A stretch of 12,535 nucleotides of DNA from positions 1-12,535 of the forward strand of contig VXPN01000163.1 of NCBI GenBank assembly GCA_009839535.1. Reading direction: 5' to 3'. Positions 1 to 6,560 of the stretch are shown piece by piece. Position 1 is the first letter of the stretch, and each line of letters opens with the position of its first letter. Made by a program: the position numbers and the translations under genes. This DNA comes from Boseongicola sp. SB0662_bin_57. Lineage in GTDB: Bacteria > Pseudomonadota > Alphaproteobacteria > Rhodobacterales > Rhodobacteraceae. The notes beneath the pieces are model-generated. The model had not been told where the DNA came from, made no database searches, and saw nothing but the letters and a program-made list of their open reading frames with translations.

Positions 1-50
1 TTTGGACGCGAATCACCCCCCGAAGTGGGTCAATTTTCAACGCGACTCCA
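1..50. repeat. Two imperfect repeats resembling IS21-family end/internal repeats
   Basis: The bases at 1-11 (tttggacgcga) and 35-45 (tttcaacgcga) match at 9 of 11 positions with a 34-base period. Each is followed by a similar tcac/tccac tail, and the second is preceded by gggtcaat. Multiple spaced copies of motifs of the form gggtcaatttt...acgcga are familiar from sequence around istA/istB of IS21-family elements, where the transposase binds repeated sites. That link is from memory and not from a search. No transposase gene lies inside the window, so the element itself, if present, would be off the left edge. Confidence 0.4.
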
Positions 51-215
51 CAGCGGCGGGGGCGGCTCAGGCGTGTCGTCGTGCAGGGCGCAGGTCATCA
101 CGAACTCGGAGACGCTCCTGCCGACCGTGTCCGCCCGCTTCCTGATCCGGTCCCAGTCGGCGGGATCCTTGCGGTAGACTGGCCAGTCGCGCGCCGCAGC
201 CAGCCGCGCAGGAAG
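30..215 (-). pseudogene. 5'-truncated ribbon-helix-helix / MobC-like protein remnant
   Basis: Immediately after the stop of the isocitrate-lyase-like gene (216-218), and in the same frame, about 61 codons run open to a TGA at 30-32. There is no ATG, GTG or TTG near the beginning, so the frame lacks its own start. The translation contains DWDRIRKRADTVGRSVSEF, which resembles the helix of ribbon-helix-helix proteins and the MobC-type relaxosome accessory proteins (family usually 100 residues or more; pattern roughly R-A-x-x-x-G-R-S-V-S-E-Y). A proline-rich tail follows (PEPPPP). The stop codon lies inside the second IS21-like repeat. The likely reading is a gene fragment left by a mobile-element rearrangement. 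It could also be a chance open frame, but the conserved helix pattern argues against that. Confidence 0.4.
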
Positions 216-1055
216 TCATTGTTCGTCGGCTTCCTCGCTTGTGCCGGACAGGCAATCGGCAACACGGTCGGTCGGCAGTGCCGCGAGAAGCGGCGTGAAA
301 TCGCCGGCACCGAACATTGCCCTGGCAGCATCATCGACCACGCGACAGGCCAGACGCGCCAGCGCCGAGCCAAGCGAGATGCGGGCAATTCCGGCTTCGG
401 CGAAGTCGGACCGCGTGAAGCGTGCAAAGGGACCTGCGGCCAACGCATTGACCGGCTTTTCTGTCGCGCGCACGACGAACTTGAGAGACTGCATCCCGGG
501 GGGCATGGGCACATAGAGACAGTCGGCCCCAGCCTCGTCGAAGGCGCGGATACGGTTCAGCGCCTCTTCCAGCCGGTAACTGCCGTTCAAGATGCCGTCG
601 GCCCTTGCCACCAGCACGAAATCGCGTCCAAGCGCGCGGGACGCCGCCGCGGCGGCGCGAATGCGTTCGACCGCGAGCTCGAATCCGAAATGCGTGCCCT
701 CAGAAAAGTCCGTGTCCTCGATGGAGATTCCGGCAAGCCCCGACTCGGCTGCGAGCCGAACCGTTTCGGCGCAGGTGTCGGGATCCGTGCCGAATCCGTC
801 CTCGAAATCCCCCGACACCGGCACGTTGACGGCGGCAACGATCTCCTGGGCATGCGCCAGGGCCTCTGCCCGATCAACGGTGCCGCCGTCGGTCCGCCCG
901 AGGGTGAAGGCATGGGCAGCCGAGGACGTGCCGATGGCTTCGGCACCCGAGGCGGCAAGCATCTTGGCCGAACCGGCATCCCAGGCATTCGCGAGAATGA
1001 AGGGGTCGCCCTTGCGGTGCAGGGCACGGAACCCCTCTCCGACGTCACGCGGCAT
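216..1055 (-). CDS. Isocitrate lyase/PEP mutase superfamily protein
   Basis: A 279-residue soluble TIM-barrel enzyme, close to the usual 250-300 residues of the non-isocitrate-lyase branch. Visible motifs are NAWDAGSA (23-30), the metal-binding DFEDGFG (83-89), SIED (111-114) and VARAD (149-153). The Cys loop KKCGH of true isocitrate lyase and methylisocitrate lyase is absent, so those activities are unlikely. Family members cleave or form C-C or C-P bonds in 2-oxo acids (oxaloacetate decarboxylase, PEP mutase, phosphonopyruvate hydrolase, carboxyvinyl-carboxyphosphonate mutase types). The sequence does not decide which. The ATG at 1055 was chosen because gagggg precedes it and family similarity begins shortly after; in-frame starts at 1067 and 1082 lack a good ribosome site. 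It overlaps the stop of the upstream frameshifted gene by 11 bases, so the two were probably co-transcribed. Confidence 0.87.
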   Translation of the reverse strand: MPRDVGEGFRALHRKGDPFILANAWDAGSAKMLAASGAEAIGTSSAAHAFTLGRTDGGTVDRAEALAHAQEIVAAVNVPVSGDFEDGFGTDPDTCAETVRLAAESGLAGISIEDTDFSEGTHFGFELAVERIRAAAAASRALGRDFVLVARADGILNGSYRLEEALNRIRAFDEAGADCLYVPMPPGMQSLKFVVRATEKPVNALAAGPFARFTRSDFAEAGIARISLGSALARLACRVVDDAARAMFGAGDFTPLLAALPTDRVADCLSGTSEEADEQ

Positions 1056-1632
1056 GGCCCCTCGCATCGGCAAGCGCCGCAAGTCGTCCTGACATCACTT
1101 CGAACCGATGGTCCTCAACCGTCGTGGTCGCCAGCAAGTGTTCGGCAGAAATCCGTTTGCGGCTTTCGCCCGGCATTGCCACGGTTCGCGCATCGTCGGG
1201 CAGTCCGTAGGCGAAGACATCCGCGGTCGCGGCCATCGCACGGACGTCGGGCAGGAACTGCATCGCGTCTGCACGAGTTCGGCAAAGGCGATGTGTCGAC
1301 GAACCGGAGCGGCCACGCCCAGGGACCGCACGCGGCTCGGAACAACGATGACGCCTTTCCGCATTGTCGACAGGCCGGCAGATTCCTCGAACCGCGCGGC
1401 GATGGCGTCTCGAAATGCGAAGGTCCCGGCGAGAGGGGTGCGGCCGCCATCTCCAGCGCGCCGCACGGCACCTCGCCGCGACGGTCCCGGACGCAATGCA
1501 GACGTCATGCGCGCCGATGGCGGGCGCGACGACCGGCGTGCCTGCGCCGACCATTGCGAGTGCGCGGTCCACGAGGCCCCTGCCATCGCAACCGCCACAG
1601 GCAATGCGATTGATTCGAGTCGACGGATTCAT
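1045..1632 (-). pseudogene. Frameshifted remnant of an unidentified gene
   Basis: No single frame spans this stretch, yet segments in different frames of the minus strand each show strongly GC-rich third positions and protein-like composition. One frame runs from an ATG at 1632 to about 1477. A short stretch at about 1477-1434 reads best in a second frame, 1433 to about 1264 in a third, and about 1263 to the TGA at 1045-1047 returns to the first. The joined product would be about 195 residues and includes pieces such as FAFRDAIAARFEESAGL and ISAEHLLATTTVEDHRF. I do not recognise the family. The final TGA overlaps the start of the next gene by 11 bases, typical of an intact operon junction. 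This suggests a recent loss or a sequencing error in homopolymer-rich DNA. No clear ribosome site precedes 1632, and an earlier in-frame start at 1710 is possible. Confidence 0.5.
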
Positions 1633-1652
1633 GTCGACAGCAGGATACGGAG

Positions 1653-1674
1653 CGCCGGAATTGTCAATCCGGCG
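1653..1674 (-). terminator. Inverted repeat after map (possible weak terminator)
   Basis: A perfect 7-base stem (cgccgga / tccggcg) with an 8-base loop lies 46 bases beyond the map stop codon. No T-run follows on the minus strand, so it is not a canonical intrinsic terminator. It may slow transcription or protect the map message, or it may be chance. Confidence 0.25.
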
Positions 1675-1719
1675 AGGCAAGCAGCCGCCTGGCTGAAGCT
1701 GCGGCAGCACGGCCCGCCC

Positions 1720-2532
1720 TCAGTGCCAGGTCGGGTGAAACCTTCCGGCGGGAGACAGCGTGAAGACGTCGCAGCCGTCAGCGGTCACGCCGACCGAATG
1801 CTCGAATTGCGCGGAAAGCGACCTGTCCCTCGTGACGGCCGTCCAGTCGTCTGCCAGAATCTTGGTTTCGGGCCTGCCCAGGTTCACCATGGGCTCGACT
1901 GTGAAGAACATGCCCGGCTCCAGCATCGCGCCCGTGCCCGGTCGCCCGAAATGCAGAACATTGGGCGGGGCATGAAACAGGCGCCCGAGACCGTGGCCGC
2001 AGAATCCCTGCACCACGCTCATTTGGTGCGACTCCACATAGGACTGGATGGCATGCCCGACATCGCCGAACGTGTTGCCAGGCCTGATTGCCTCGATGCC
2101 TTTCATCAGCGCGTCGTGCGTCACCTGAATCAGGCGTTCGGCCTTTCGGGAAAGTCCGCCTGCGACATACATCCGGCTCGTGTCGCCATGCCAGCCATCG
2201 ACGATCACGGTCACGTCCACGTTCAGGATGTCCTTCTCCTTGAGGCGCTTCTGCCCGGGAATGCCGTGACAGACGACATGGTTGACGCTGATGCAGCTGG
2301 CGTGCTGGTAGCCCTTGTAGCCAACCGTGGCCGACGTCGCTCCAGCCTCTTCAATCATCCGCATTATCGCCCTGTCGACATCTCCGGTTGCGACACCCGG
2401 CTCCACCAGCGGGGCAATCTCGTCCAGGATGTGCGCAGCAAGCGCGCCGGCACGATGCATGCCGGCAAAATCCCCGGATTCATGAATGCGGATGCCGTCC
2501 TTGGTCAGACGGCCCTTGCTGTAGTCGTACAC
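1720..2532 (-). CDS. map: Methionine aminopeptidase, type I
   Basis: A 270-residue cytosolic enzyme that removes the initiator methionine from new proteins. All five metal ligands of the pita-bread fold are present: D106 and D117 (in NVDVTVIVDGWHGDT), H180 (CGHGLG), E213 (FTVEPM) and E244 (QFEHSV). The substrate-contacting H89 (VCHGIP) and H187 (RLFH) are also present. There is no N-terminal zinc-finger extension, and the length matches bacterial type I enzymes. The GTG at 2532 is preferred: aagggaagga stands 6 bases before it, and the protein then begins VYDYSKGR like relatives. The frame continues 20 codons upstream, but that stretch (rich in G and R) has no family resemblance. It lies 56 bases downstream of sfsA in the same direction, so the two are probably co-transcribed. 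Confidence 0.96.
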   Translation of the reverse strand: MYDYSKGRLTKDGIRIHESGDFAGMHRAGALAAHILDEIAPLVEPGVATGDVDRAIMRMIEEAGATSATVGYKGYQHASCISVNHVVCHGIPGQKRLKEKDILNVDVTVIVDGWHGDTSRMYVAGGLSRKAERLIQVTHDALMKGIEAIRPGNTFGDVGHAIQSYVESHQMSVVQGFCGHGLGRLFHAPPNVLHFGRPGTGAMLEPGMFFTVEPMVNLGRPETKILADDWTAVTRDRSLSAQFEHSVGVTADGCDVFTLSPAGRFHPTWH

Positions 2533-2538
2533 GGGACA

Positions 2539-2548
2539 TCCTTCCCTT
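2539..2548 (-). promoter_or_regulatory. Ribosome binding site fixing the GTG start of map
   Basis: The minus strand reads aagggaagga followed by 6 bases and then GTG. No comparable site precedes the upstream in-frame ATG, so this purine tract decides the start. Confidence 0.7.
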
Positions 2549-2588
2549 TCTCGCCCGCCATATAGTGTCTTCCGCCGGAAACCGCCAG

Positions 2589-3314
2589 TCATCCGCTGTC
2601 GGCGACTCGTTCAAGAACCGGCAATTCGGAAGCGATTTCGACCCCCGCACGAGTGATCGTCGTTCCGTGGCATATCGCCTCCACCCCGGCCGCGCATGCC
2701 CGATCGAACGCGGAACCGTAGCCAGGATCCAGATCGCGAGCCAGGGCAAGCCCGGAACAATCCGTGCGCTGCACGACATAGAGCATCATCGCCCGGAATC
2801 CCTCGGCTACCATGGCCGAAAGTTCCGCCAGGTGCCTGGCACCTCGTTCGGTCACGCAATCGGGAAATTCGGCCAGATCGCCGGTGCGGTTGAGATGCAC
2901 GTTCTTCACCTCCACGTAGGCGTTGGGCAACCCGGGCTCCGTCAGCAGAAAGTCCACGCGGCTGTTGGCGCCGTAGGGCACTTCGCGCCGGAAGCTGCGG
3001 TACCCGGAAAGACCCTGGACATGTCCGGCAGCCAGCGCCTCGGCAACGATCCGGTTCGGCACCGAGGTATCTATGCCCGCGAGATGGCCACCCCGCAATT
3101 CGACCAGGCGCCAGCCGAATTTCAGCTTCTTCCGCGAATCGTCATTGGGTTCAAGCCAGACACGCATGCCCTCTTCCGCAAGCCCCAGCATCGACCCAGG
3201 GTTGGGGCAATGGGCCACCACGGTGCGACCGTTCTCCTCCAGTTCCACATCCGCAAGAAACCGCTTGTAGCGGCGGATCAGGCGGCCCGGCACCAAAGGC
3301 GTTTGAAAGCGCAT
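2589..3314 (-). CDS. sfsA: DNA/RNA nuclease SfsA (sugar fermentation stimulation protein)
   Basis: A 241-residue protein matching SfsA in length and motifs: AHCPNPGSM (34-42), DTSVPN (82-87), SRVDFLL (118-124), YVEVKNVHL (133-141) and FPDCVTERGARHL (150-162). The family has an N-terminal OB-like domain and a C-terminal nuclease-like domain. D121, E135 and K137 fit its D...ExK metal site. E. coli SfsA was first linked to maltose metabolism genes and has since been described as nucleic-acid binding; the cellular role is not settled. The ATG at 3314 (MRFQTPL) matches family N-termini. Upstream in-frame codons enter the divergent promoter region and encode an arginine- and serine-rich stretch unlike the family. 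It heads the leftward sfsA-map cluster. Confidence 0.94.
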   Translation of the reverse strand: MRFQTPLVPGRLIRRYKRFLADVELEENGRTVVAHCPNPGSMLGLAEEGMRVWLEPNDDSRKKLKFGWRLVELRGGHLAGIDTSVPNRIVAEALAAGHVQGLSGYRSFRREVPYGANSRVDFLLTEPGLPNAYVEVKNVHLNRTGDLAEFPDCVTERGARHLAELSAMVAEGFRAMMLYVVQRTDCSGLALARDLDPGYGSAFDRACAAGVEAICHGTTITRAGVEIASELPVLERVADSG

Positions 3315-3331
3315 GCCTCGGGCCCTATACC
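3303..3331 (+). promoter_or_regulatory. Sigma-70-like promoter for the MoCF operon
   Basis: TTGAAA (3303-3308), a 17-base spacer and TATACC (3326-3331) form a good housekeeping-type promoter pointing right. The transcription start would fall near 3338, about 24 bases before the ATG at 3362, leaving room for the aagga ribosome site at 3349-3353. The -35 element overlaps the first codons of sfsA. Confidence 0.45.
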
Positions 3332-3350
3332 GGCATGGGGAAAGGGACAA
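3324..3350 (-). promoter_or_regulatory. Possible divergent promoter for sfsA-map
   Basis: On the minus strand, TTGTCC (3350-3345) and TATAGG (3329-3324) are 15 bases apart, a short spacer. The self-complementary TATA at 3326-3329 is shared with the rightward promoter. A start about 7 bases beyond the -10 would give sfsA an almost leaderless message. This is weaker than the rightward element. Confidence 0.28.
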
Positions 3351-3361
3351 GGACGGACTCC

Positions 3362-4093
3362 ATGGCCAACCCAACCGCCGCCATGCTGGTGATCGGCGAC
3401 GAGATACTTTCCGGACGCACCCGTGACTCCAACATGCACCACCTCGCCGGCAGGCTGACCGAGGCCGGGATCAATCTCAACGAGGTGCGCATGGTTGCCG
3501 ATGACCGCACGGCAATCGTGGAGGGAGTCAGGGCGCTTGCGCCGAAACACGATCACCTTTTCACTTCGGGCGGCATCGGGCCGACGCATGACGACATAAC
3601 AGCCGACTGCGTGGCCGAGGCCATGAGCGCTTCCATCGATGTCCGCCCGGACGCGCGCGCCATCCTTCAGGCACACTATGATCGGCAGGGCATTGAAATG
3701 AACGAGGCCAGGCTGCGCATGGCACGGATCCCGGAAGGCGCCACGCTGATCAGGAACCCGATCTCCGCCGCACCGGGGTTCACGATCGGCAATGTCCATG
3801 TCATGGCAGGAATTCCGGCAATCTTCGAAGCAATGGTCGCAGGCATTCTGCTCTCGATCTCGGGTGGTGACCCCGTGCTCTCCGAGAGCATACGGATTGA
3901 CCGGGCCGAAGGTGACATCGCCGCCCGTCTGGGCGAGCTCGCAGAGGAATTTGCAGACCTGAACTTCGGCTCATACCCCTTCCGGCAGAACGGCCAGTAC
4001 GGTGCCCATGTCGTGATCCGGGGCACCGACGCCCACCAGATCAACCATGCAGCGGCGCTGTTGCGTGTCGCGTTCGGAGACGACGCGTCGTGA
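3362..4093 (+). CDS. Molybdopterin-binding (MoCF) domain protein, CinA N-terminal type
   Basis: A 243-residue protein consisting of a MoCF (MogA/MoaB/CinA-N) fold. It begins AMLVIGDEILSGRTRDSN and carries the diagnostic TSGGIGPTHDD loop (68-78) and the later MAGIP motif (148-152). In full-length CinA (about 410 residues) this domain has ADP-ribose pyrophosphatase-like activity and is followed by a nicotinamide-nucleotide amidase domain. That second domain is missing here, as in the many short single-domain homologues of uncertain function. The ATG at 3362 is preceded by aagga with 8 bases spacing; the open frame reaches upstream to 3335 but without a ribosome site. Its TGA overlaps the GTG of the next frame (GTGA), so translation is probably coupled. 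Confidence 0.9.
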   Translation: MANPTAAMLVIGDEILSGRTRDSNMHHLAGRLTEAGINLNEVRMVADDRTAIVEGVRALAPKHDHLFTSGGIGPTHDDITADCVAEAMSASIDVRPDARAILQAHYDRQGIEMNEARLRMARIPEGATLIRNPISAAPGFTIGNVHVMAGIPAIFEAMVAGILLSISGGDPVLSESIRIDRAEGDIAARLGELAEEFADLNFGSYPFRQNGQYGAHVVIRGTDAHQINHAAALLRVAFGDDAS

Positions 4094-4542
4094 CGGCACC
4101 TGCTGCAGGAGTTCCCAGTGCCGTGCGCGAAGGCGCAGTGGTGCCAGCGTCCCCTCCAAAATGCGGGCAGCGAAAGTGCCGCGACAGCCGAAGCGGCAAT
4201 TGGCCTCCGGCCACGACCCTTCCCGCGGTGCCAATGCTTGCCGCCGAAGCGGTCACTCCCCTGCGTGTCGGCAAGACTCAAGTCGTGCCCGGCATCTTCG
4301 CGACAATCTTCGATGATTCAAGTCGGCAGGTCCTTTCGCTGGTGCCAGCCGCATCGCGAATCGAGCCCGGCGAGACGTCAGGGCGCATCATGGCGGTACA
4401 GGTGTCGAGAAACATCGTCCATTTTCTGGTCCACCCAGACACTTGCAAGATCGGCATCGCGGAGTCGTGCTGCCGGCGCACGGGAAAGCTGGCGGTGGCG
4501 CGGGCGCCAGGCAGCGACCATGCGATCGAGGCAGCTTCGTGA
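4090..4542 (+). CDS. Hypothetical protein, unrecognised family
   Basis: A 150-residue frame that I do not recognise. It is kept because both ends interlock with real genes. Its GTG (4090-4092) overlaps the MoCF stop codon, and its TGA (4540-4542) overlaps the GTG start of the OmpA-family gene; both are 4-base GTGA junctions typical of translational coupling. A ggaga stands about 9 bases before the start. The N-terminal third is poor in structure and carries a CGQRKC pair. The C-terminal part (from about residue 58) looks more protein-like, with alternating hydrophobic residues and three cysteines (DTCKIGIAESCC). There is no signal peptide or obvious membrane segment. Third-position GC is high only in the second half, so part of it may be decayed or the true start may be later. 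Confidence 0.45.
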   Translation: MTAPAAGVPSAVREGAVVPASPPKCGQRKCRDSRSGNWPPATTLPAVPMLAAEAVTPLRVGKTQVVPGIFATIFDDSSRQVLSLVPAASRIEPGETSGRIMAVQVSRNIVHFLVHPDTCKIGIAESCCRRTGKLAVARAPGSDHAIEAAS

Positions 4543-5459
4543 GACTCGCGCTCTTCACATGCCTTTTCGCTGCGGCACCCGTGTCGGCGCTCGAGCTTGC
4601 GCTTCCCAACGCGGTGACCGCGGCCGTCGAGACGAGCGACGCTTCGAGCGTTCGCCTTCCCGATGCCCCGTGGTCGCCGGACACGGTCGTCCCCGGCACC
4701 GAGGGCGCAATCCGGAAGACGGTGCTTAAGCTGCCCGATGCGCAATGGACGACTCTCCAGCTCATCGCGCCGCTTCGCGACAAGCTGGAAGAGGCGGGCT
4801 ACGTCCAGGTCTTCTCCTGCGCGGATGCAGAGTGCGGCGGCTTTGATTTCCGCTTCCGGCTCGACCTGATCGGCGAGCCGGACATGTATGTCGATCTTGG
4901 GAACTACCGCTACCTTCTGATGCGGCATCCGTCGAACGAGCCTCATTCCGTCGCCCTGGTCGCATCGCCGACAAGCAGTGCAGGCAACATTCACGTCACG
5001 GAAGTTTCCAGCGCACGCTTTCTCGAGGTGAAGCTGGAGCCGGAAGCGGAAGAAGATGCGAATCACGCCATTCAAGAGCCCGGCACCTTGGCTGCGTCCT
5101 TGATGAAGAGGGGTCACGTTGTGCTCGATGCGCTTGAATTTGGTTCGGGATCCGCCGACCTGGGAAACGGGCCGTATCCCGTGCTGGCGGAACTCGCGGC
5201 CTGGCTGCTGGACAATCCGTCGGCACGCATTGTTCTGGTAGGACATACCGATTCAATGGGTTCGCTCGAGACGAACACCACTCTTTCGCGCAGGAGGGCG
5301 GAGGCCGTGGCGGGCCGGCTGACCGAGGCGTTCGGCATAGACCCGGGCCGCCTCGAGGCAGCCGGCGCCGGCTACCTGTCGCCGATCGAGTCGAACCTGA
5401 CCGAGCCGGGACGTACCGCGAACCGTCGGGTGGAAGCGGTGCTGGTCTCCGTAGAATGA
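4539..5459 (+). CDS. OmpA-family protein with C-terminal peptidoglycan-binding domain
   Basis: A 306-residue exported protein. Residues 1-17 form a short signal peptide ending in PVSA, so the product is probably periplasmic or outer-membrane associated; the Cys at 8 is not in a proper lipobox. Residues about 30-160 form an N-terminal domain with two cysteines (C94, C99) that could form a disulphide. It may resemble the DUF4892-type domain seen with OmpA domains, which I could not verify. Residues about 192-306 are the OmpA/MotB domain, with VGHTDSMG (234-241), LSRRRAEAV and NRRVE. D238 and R253 sit 15 residues apart, as do the diaminopimelate-binding pair D271/R286 of E. coli OmpA. The GTG at 4539 was chosen because gagg lies 7 bases upstream and the signal peptide begins there. 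It overlaps the preceding frame by 4 bases. There is no beta-barrel. Confidence 0.9.
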   Translation: MRLALFTCLFAAAPVSALELALPNAVTAAVETSDASSVRLPDAPWSPDTVVPGTEGAIRKTVLKLPDAQWTTLQLIAPLRDKLEEAGYVQVFSCADAECGGFDFRFRLDLIGEPDMYVDLGNYRYLLMRHPSNEPHSVALVASPTSSAGNIHVTEVSSARFLEVKLEPEAEEDANHAIQEPGTLAASLMKRGHVVLDALEFGSGSADLGNGPYPVLAELAAWLLDNPSARIVLVGHTDSMGSLETNTTLSRRRAEAVAGRLTEAFGIDPGRLEAAGAGYLSPIESNLTEPGRTANRRVEAVLVSVE

Positions 5460-5674
5460 CACGGCGTTTCGGAAAGTTGCGCTAACACTGAGCGACGGCA
5501 GCCGACGTTTTGCGTGCAACCTGATCGCATCGTTGTCGCGCTGGCCATTGCTTACATGGCCGCAAGCGTTGCGCGACGCAATTCCGCTTCCTGCCCCGCC
5601 TGGCCGCTGTACCCCCTGACGCTTCCCGTGACGGCGTGCTATGTGTCCAACACGCCTTGATGGAGGAAGTCACC
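5460..5674. other. Intergenic region upstream of sodC with small hairpins
   Basis: This 215-base gap holds no gene I can support. It contains small inverted repeats: ggccat/atggcc around 5544-5562, and ttgcg-cga-cgcaa near 5569-5581. Neither is followed by a T-run. They may mark the end of the OmpA-family transcript. The sodC promoter should lie here, but I see no convincing -35/-10 pair. Confidence 0.3.
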
Positions 5675-6193
5675 ATGTTGAAGATCGACATGCCCGTGAT
5701 GGGGTCGGTGATCCTTGCCGCCGCGCTGGTCGCCGCAACGGACACCGCAAGCGCGACCGAGCACGCTTCGGCCGCGATGATCAACGCGAACGGAGAATCC
5801 GTGGGTTCGGTCACGCTGAGAGCCACTCCGCACGGTACGCTCCTGCACGCAACGCTCGAGAACCTGCCAGCGGGGGCACATGCCTTCCACGTCCATGCGG
5901 CGGGTGTCTGCGAGCCGCCCTTCGCATCCGCCGGCGGGCACTTCAATCCGGGTGGGACCAAGCACGGAATCGACAGCGCCGAGGGCATGCACGCGGGCGA
6001 CATGCCCAACATCCACGTGCCAGCCTCTGGTGCGCTGGAAATCGAGGTGCTGAACACGCAGCTCAAGCTGGACGCCTTGCTGTTCGACGAAGACGGCGCG
6101 TCCATCGTGATCCATGACGGGCCAGATGACTATGCGTCCGATCCGGCAGGCGCGGCAGGCGCCCGCATCGCATGCGGCGTCATTGTGCAATGA
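5675..6193 (+). CDS. sodC: Superoxide dismutase [Cu-Zn], periplasmic
   Basis: A 172-residue secreted enzyme that converts superoxide to oxygen and hydrogen peroxide in the periplasm. A signal peptide occupies about residues 1-27 (hydrophobic VILAAALVAA, then TASA). The complete metal set is visible: copper ligands H72, H74 and H147, bridging H89 (GGHFNP), and zinc ligands H97, H106 and D109. The disulphide pair C79/C167 and the substrate-guiding R164 (GARIACGV) are also present. The order and spacing match bacterial SodC, so the protein should be active. The ATG at 5675 has ggaggaag 6 bases upstream. The frame extends 13 codons earlier but would then lose the normal signal-peptide start. It stands alone, 215 bases after the OmpA-family gene and facing the ABC operon. 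Confidence 0.96.
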   Translation: MLKIDMPVMGSVILAAALVAATDTASATEHASAAMINANGESVGSVTLRATPHGTLLHATLENLPAGAHAFHVHAAGVCEPPFASAGGHFNPGGTKHGIDSAEGMHAGDMPNIHVPASGALEIEVLNTQLKLDALLFDEDGASIVIHDGPDDYASDPAGAAGARIACGVIVQ

Positions 6194-6560
6194 AACTCCA
6201 TATCCTTCCGTTATCAATGTGTTTTTCCGGGCACGGTCCCATCATGTAATCGTGCCGCAACCGGATTCGATCAATCCGCGGACGGCACGGGGGCACACAT
6301 GACGGGCGATCGTTCGGTCGGGCCGGGGGTTTGCGGGCAAATGTTCCGTCGGACCGTAGAAGCGCAATGGCCATTGCCGCAGTTGACGTGCGAGAGAGGG
6401 GCTTTCCGGATGATTCGGCCATGGCCCGGCTTCGGTCGCAGGCAAACGGCACGGCTCATCGTCGTCCCATTCTGACCGAACACCTTGGCGCCTTGGGCCT
6501 CTGGCACCTGGGAGACGTCTTGGCGACGCCATTGCAAACCTGCAACTGGCCCAAAGGATT
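6194..6560. other. Convergent intergenic region without a supported gene
   Basis: This stretch lies between the ends of sodC (rightward) and the ABC operon (leftward). Short open frames exist on both strands, but none has a ribosome site, a recognisable motif or consistent codon bias. It holds the hairpins described separately (6230-6289) and a 14-base perfect palindrome, gcaatggccattgc, at 6364-6377. Otherwise I see nothing. Confidence 0.5.
6230..6289. terminator. Two mutually exclusive hairpins after sodC
   Basis: One stem pairs ggcacg (6230-6235) with cgtgcc (6251-6256), extendable by two pairs. The other pairs cgtgccg (6251-6257) with cggcacg (6283-6289). It encloses a second perfect stem, cggatt/aatccg (6262-6267 with 6273-6278), closed by a 5-base loop. 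The middle segment cannot take part in both. Placed between convergent genes, the larger structure is a candidate two-way terminator or message-end structure. There is no T-run downstream in either direction, so intrinsic termination would be atypical. Confidence 0.35.

Noticed and set aside
216..1055. True isocitrate lyase (aceA) or methylisocitrate lyase (prpB)
   Set aside because: The catalytic KKCGH-type cysteine loop is missing and the protein is of the short 2-oxo-acid branch.
81..1613. 510-codon open frame on the plus strand
   Set aside because: It runs antisense to the isocitrate-lyase-like gene and the pseudogene, shows no family features, and its composition is that of a shadow frame.
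1108..2565. 485-codon open frame on the plus strand
   Set aside because: Antisense to map, whose metal ligands and motifs are all in place on the minus strand.
4278..5246. 322-codon open frame on the minus strand
   Set aside because: Antisense to the OmpA-family gene, which has a signal peptide and a full peptidoglycan-binding motif. The minus frame has none.
6194..6560. Small gene in the gap between sodC and the ATPase
   Set aside because: Open frames on both strands lack a ribosome site, motifs and steady codon bias.
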